This document shows, in pieces, positions 5,586 to 8,078 of a DNA stretch of 8,078 bases (position 1 is its first letter; each line of letters opens with the position of its first letter). Source of the stretch: Sphingomonas sp. (GTDB lineage Bacteria; Pseudomonadota; Alphaproteobacteria; Sphingomonadales; Sphingomonadaceae); NCBI GenBank assembly GCA_025935515.1, contig JAICVC010000095.1, positions 1 through 8,078 on the forward strand, read 5' to 3'. Both the position numbers and the translations under genes were made by a program. Below the pieces are notes generated by a model. That model did not search any database. It was not told the origin of the DNA and saw only the letters and a list, made by a program, of their open reading frames with translations.

Positions 5586-5603
5586 ACGGCCTTTTGCAGC
5601 CGT
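5586..5603 (-). terminator. Weak hairpin after cyoD, possible terminator
   Basis: ACGGC (5586-5590) can pair with GCCGT (5599-5603) around an 8-nt loop, in the 87-bp gap between the cyoD stop and the acp start. The stem is short and no U-run follows. A TGCAGCCG octamer also occurs twice (5595-5602 and 5609-5616). The same gap should hold the acp-spt promoter, but I see no convincing -35/-10 pair. It could equally be read-through DNA. Confidence 0.2.
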
Positions 5604-5619
5604 TGGTGTGCAGCCGCGG

Positions 5620-6006
5620 TCAGTGCTGCATTTGCAGGTTCATGAGCTCCGGGCTGACGCCCATGTTGGCGTTCATGTGGCTCATGATCCAGATCGTGCC
5701 GATCATCACCAGGAACACGATCAGCACGCCGAAAGCGAGCGCGAGCACGTTGTTGGTATTGTCCGGCCCGCTGGTGATGTGGAGGAAGAAGACCAAATGG
5801 ACGCCCATCTGGGCGATTGCGAGGACGACCAGACCGGTGGCGATGCCAGGCCCCCACAGGACCGAGGTCGAGGCGACCCAGAAGGAGATGCCGGTCAGCA
5901 GCAGGGCAAGCCCGAGGCCGACCACGTAGGACACGACCTCGCTCATGATATTGTTGTGCGGCGCGCCGGGCGCGACGTCGATGAGGTCGGTTTCGTCTTC
6001 GGTCAT
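5620..6006 (-). CDS. cyoD: Cytochrome bo3 ubiquinol oxidase subunit IV
   Basis: The protein has 128 residues and three predicted transmembrane helices (~24-45, ~52-77, ~86-110), the usual size and topology of CyoD. Family signatures are AQMGVHLVFFLHI at the end of helix 2 and IGTIWIMSHMNANM at the end of helix 3. Subunit IV has no cofactor; it is thought to assist assembly and stability of the CuB centre in subunit I. The start ATG at 6006 overlaps the cyoC stop (ATGA), so translation is probably coupled, and there is no separate Shine-Dalgarno. Starting further upstream would run into cyoC. It is the last cyo gene seen; acp begins 87 bp on. Confidence 0.94.
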   Translation of the reverse strand: MTEDETDLIDVAPGAPHNNIMSEVVSYVVGLGLALLLTGISFWVASTSVLWGPGIATGLVVLAIAQMGVHLVFFLHITSGPDNTNNVLALAFGVLIVFLVMIGTIWIMSHMNANMGVSPELMNLQMQH

Positions 6007-6641
6007 GGCAGGGTTCCGATCAGGTAGACGATGGTGAAAATGGCCACCCAGATGATGTCGAGGGCGTGCCAGAAGATGCTGAAGCAGAGCAGCCGCCGGA
6101 GGATGTGCTGCCGGAAGCCCTTGGCCCAGATCTGCGCCATCATGGTGCCGAGCCACAGCAGGCCCGCGGTGACGTGCGCGCCGTGGCAGCCGACGAGGGT
6201 GAAGAAGGCGGACAGGAAGGCGCTGCGCTGCGGGCCGGCGCCTTCGCCGATCATCTTGGCGAATTCGTAAAGCTCGATGGCGAGGAAGACCGCGCCGAGC
6301 AGCCCGGTGAGCAACAGCCAGACCTGCGTCCAGAGCATGTTGGAGCGCTTGGCGGTGATGATCGCAAGGCCGCAGATGAAGCTCGACACCAACAGGGCGA
6401 TCGTCTCGATCGCGACGAGGTTGCGGTCGAACAGCTGGTTGGTGGTCGGCCCGCCGTCCGTCGCGTGGACCAGGGTCGCGTAGGTCGCGAACAGCGCCGA
6501 GAACAGCACCATGTCCGACAGGATGAAGAGCCAGAAGCCGTAAGGGACGACGATGCTTTTCGATTCCGGCCCGCGATGGCCGAGGCCGGTGTCCTCCGAG
6601 CCGCCGTGCGTCAGGCCGATGGTCGCGGCTTCGGTCGTCAT
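6003..6641 (-). CDS. cyoC: Cytochrome bo3 ubiquinol oxidase subunit III
   Basis: The protein has 212 residues (E. coli CyoC has 204) and five predicted transmembrane helices (~32-56, 74-96, 105-125, 143-170, 184-210), the bo3-type arrangement that lacks the first two helices of mitochondrial subunit III. Recognisable segments are VPYGFWLFILSDMVLFSALF at the first helix, FFTLVGCHGAHVTAGLLWL in the fourth and FWHALDIIWVAIFTIVYL in the last. It is part of the terminal quinol oxidase that reduces oxygen to water in the cytoplasmic membrane; subunit III has no redox centre. The start overlaps the cyoB stop by ATGA and the stop overlaps the cyoD start, so the three genes are read as one unit. The first ~30 residues are hydrophilic and glycine-rich, as usual. 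Confidence 0.96.
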   Translation of the reverse strand: MTTEAATIGLTHGGSEDTGLGHRGPESKSIVVPYGFWLFILSDMVLFSALFATYATLVHATDGGPTTNQLFDRNLVAIETIALLVSSFICGLAIITAKRSNMLWTQVWLLLTGLLGAVFLAIELYEFAKMIGEGAGPQRSAFLSAFFTLVGCHGAHVTAGLLWLGTMMAQIWAKGFRQHILRRLLCFSIFWHALDIIWVAIFTIVYLIGTLP

Positions 6642-8078
6642 GTCGACTGGCTCAAGCTGTGGAGGTGTTCCATGCGGATACGGCGCCGCTCGCGGGCATT
6701 GGCCCTGACCTCGTCGACCGGAATGATGTGCTCATGGTCGTCGCGCCAGGCGTACCAGACGAAGATCGCGAAGGCACCGATCAGGCCAAGGATCGCGAGC
6801 CACCAGATGTACCAGATGATGGCGAAGCCGCAGACCGAGGCGAAAAAAGCGACGATCACGCCGGTCGGGGTGTTCACGGGCATCTCGATCGGCTGGTAAT
6901 CGGGCTCGGCGATCAGCTGGTCCTGCTTGATCGCGGTCTGCTTGCGCGTCCAATAGGCCTCTTCGCCGTGGACGTCGGGAAGCACGGCGAAATTGTAATG
7001 CGGCGGCGGCGACAGCGTCAGCCATTCGAGGGTGCGGCCGTCCCACGGGTCGCCGGTGACGTCGCGCCGCTGGTCGCGCGTCCTGATCGAATAGAGGAGC
7101 TGGACCACGGTCAGCACGATCCCGAGGCCGATGATCGCCGCGCCGAGGAAGGCGACGTGGAGCCAAGGCGCCCAAGTCGGGTCGGAAATATGCTGCAGTC
7201 GGCGGGTCCCGCCCCAGAAGCCGAGCACGTAGAGCGGCATGAAGGCGAGGTGGAAGCCGATGAACCAGCACCAGAAGACCGCCTTGCCGAGGCGCTCGTC
7301 GAGCGTGAAGCCGAACGCCTTGGGGAACCAGTAAGTGTATCCCGCCATCAGCGCGAAGACGACGCCGCCGATGATCACCTGGTGGAAATGGGCGACCAGG
7401 AAGAGGCTGTTGTGGACGACGAAATCGACCGGCGGGATCGCCAGCAGGATGCCCGTCAGCCCGCCGATCACGAAGGTCAGCATGAAGCCGATCAACCAGT
7501 ACATTGGCACGTTGAAGCGGACCCGCCCGCCGTACATCGTGAACAGCCAGTTGTAGATTTTCACCCCAGTCGGGACGCCGATGATCATGCTGGCAATGCC
7601 AAAGACGGCGTTGACGTCGGCGCCCGCGCCCATGGTGAAGAAATGGTGCAGCCAGACCATGTACGAAATGATGCAGATGGCGAGCGTCGCAAAGACCATC
7701 GACCGGTAGCCGAACAGCGGCTTGCCGGAGAAGGTTGCAGCGACCTCCGAGTAAATGCCGAAGGCCGGTAGAACGAGGATGTAGACCTCAGGATGCCCCC
7801 AGACCCAGATCAGGTTCATGTAGAGCATCGAGTTGCCGCCGCCGTCGTTCGTGAAGAAATGGAAGCCGAGGTAGCGGTCGAGCATCAGCTCAGCCAAGGC
7901 GACGGTCAGCACCGGAAATGCGGCCAGCATGATCAGGCTCGAGGCCAAAGCGGTCCAGCAGAACACCGGCATCCTCAGATAGCTCATGCCGGGCGCACGG
8001 GTCTTGAGGATGGTGGTGACGAAATTGACTGCGGTCAGCACCGTGCCGACGCCGGATATCTGTAGCGACACCAGATAA
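6638..8078 (-). CDS. cyoB: Cytochrome bo3 ubiquinol oxidase subunit I, C-terminal part (5' end beyond window)
   Basis: About 479 residues are visible; about 190 N-terminal ones, including the first heme b ligand, lie beyond the window. The subunit holds heme b, the heme o/CuB oxygen-reducing centre and the proton channels. All expected residues are present at a constant spacing to E. coli CyoB (E. coli numbering): H284 and cross-linked Y288 in WGHPEVY, H333 and H334 in WLHHFFTMG, K362 of the K channel in PTGVKIYNW, H419 and H421 in AHFHQV, and R481 and R482 in GGTRRL. The downstream GDPWDGRTLEW and SPPPHYNFA segments are typical of quinol oxidases rather than cytochrome c oxidases. The residue after H421 is Q, where E. 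coli has N. The gene is intact as far as seen and should be active. A quinol donor is inferred from the subfamily; the quinol-site residues (R71, D75, H98, Q101) are not in the window. cyoA should lie upstream. Confidence 0.97.
   Translation of the reverse strand, partial: YLVSLQISGVGTVLTAVNFVTTILKTRAPGMSYLRMPVFCWTALASSLIMLAAFPVLTVALAELMLDRYLGFHFFTNDGGGNSMLYMNLIWVWGHPEVYILVLPAFGIYSEVAATFSGKPLFGYRSMVFATLAICIISYMVWLHHFFTMGAGADVNAVFGIASMIIGVPTGVKIYNWLFTMYGGRVRFNVPMYWLIGFMLTFVIGGLTGILLAIPPVDFVVHNSLFLVAHFHQVIIGGVVFALMAGYTYWFPKAFGFTLDERLGKAVFWCWFIGFHLAFMPLYVLGFWGGTRRLQHISDPTWAPWLHVAFLGAAIIGLGIVLTVVQLLYSIRTRDQRRDVTGDPWDGRTLEWLTLSPPPHYNFAVLPDVHGEEAYWTRKQTAIKQDQLIAEPDYQPIEMPVNTPTGVIVAFFASVCGFAIIWYIWWLAILGLIGAFAIFVWYAWRDDHEHIIPVDEVRANARERRRIRMEHLHSLSQST

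Noticed and set aside
6659..7771. Plus-strand open frame (370 codons) antisense to cyoB
   Set aside because: The opposite strand encodes cyoB with all metal ligands in register. This frame gives a charged, low-complexity protein, a typical shadow.

Overview
The window looks like a chromosomal segment of a sphingomonad (Alphaproteobacteria, Sphingomonadaceae or a close relative). It is very GC-rich. It carries a serine palmitoyltransferase that closely resembles the soluble Sphingomonas paucimobilis enzyme, a dedicated acyl carrier protein beside it, and several short repeat families typical of sphingomonad intergenic DNA. Genus and species cannot be fixed from this sequence.

Left part (1-1878, plus strand): the C-terminal part of a diacylglycerol-kinase-family lipid kinase is followed by a small DUF559 (Vsr-like) endonuclease gene and then by a protein that resembles Tam41/Mmp37-type phosphatidate cytidylyltransferases. 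The endonuclease gene is lower in GC and is bracketed by two 35-nt inverted repeat arms (531-565 and 945-979). This suggests a compact mobile unit that landed between two lipid genes that were once adjacent. Its stop codon overlaps the likely GTG start of the third gene.

Middle (1879-3924, minus strand): a two-stem repeat fills the gap between convergent genes. It is followed by a membrane-bound hybrid sensor histidine kinase with a C-terminal receiver domain.

Right-middle (3993-5532, minus strand): acp and spt form an operon for the first step of sphingolipid synthesis, L-serine plus an acyl thioester giving 3-ketosphinganine. An inverted REP doublet occupies the intercistronic gap and ends nine bases before the spt start codon.

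Right part (5620-8078, minus strand): cyoB (cut by the window edge), cyoC and cyoD encode subunits I, III and IV of a cytochrome bo3-type ubiquinol oxidase. They are joined by ATGA overlaps and transcribed toward the acp-spt operon.

Themes: lipid biosynthesis (lipid kinase, Tam41-like protein, SPT, ACP) lies beside respiration. The lipid kinase and Tam41-like genes may process sphingolipids rather than glycerolipids, but that is inference. The most unusual structure is the repeat-bracketed endonuclease cassette. It is laid out like a REP-associated transposase (RAYT) locus but has a nuclease of a different fold in the middle.
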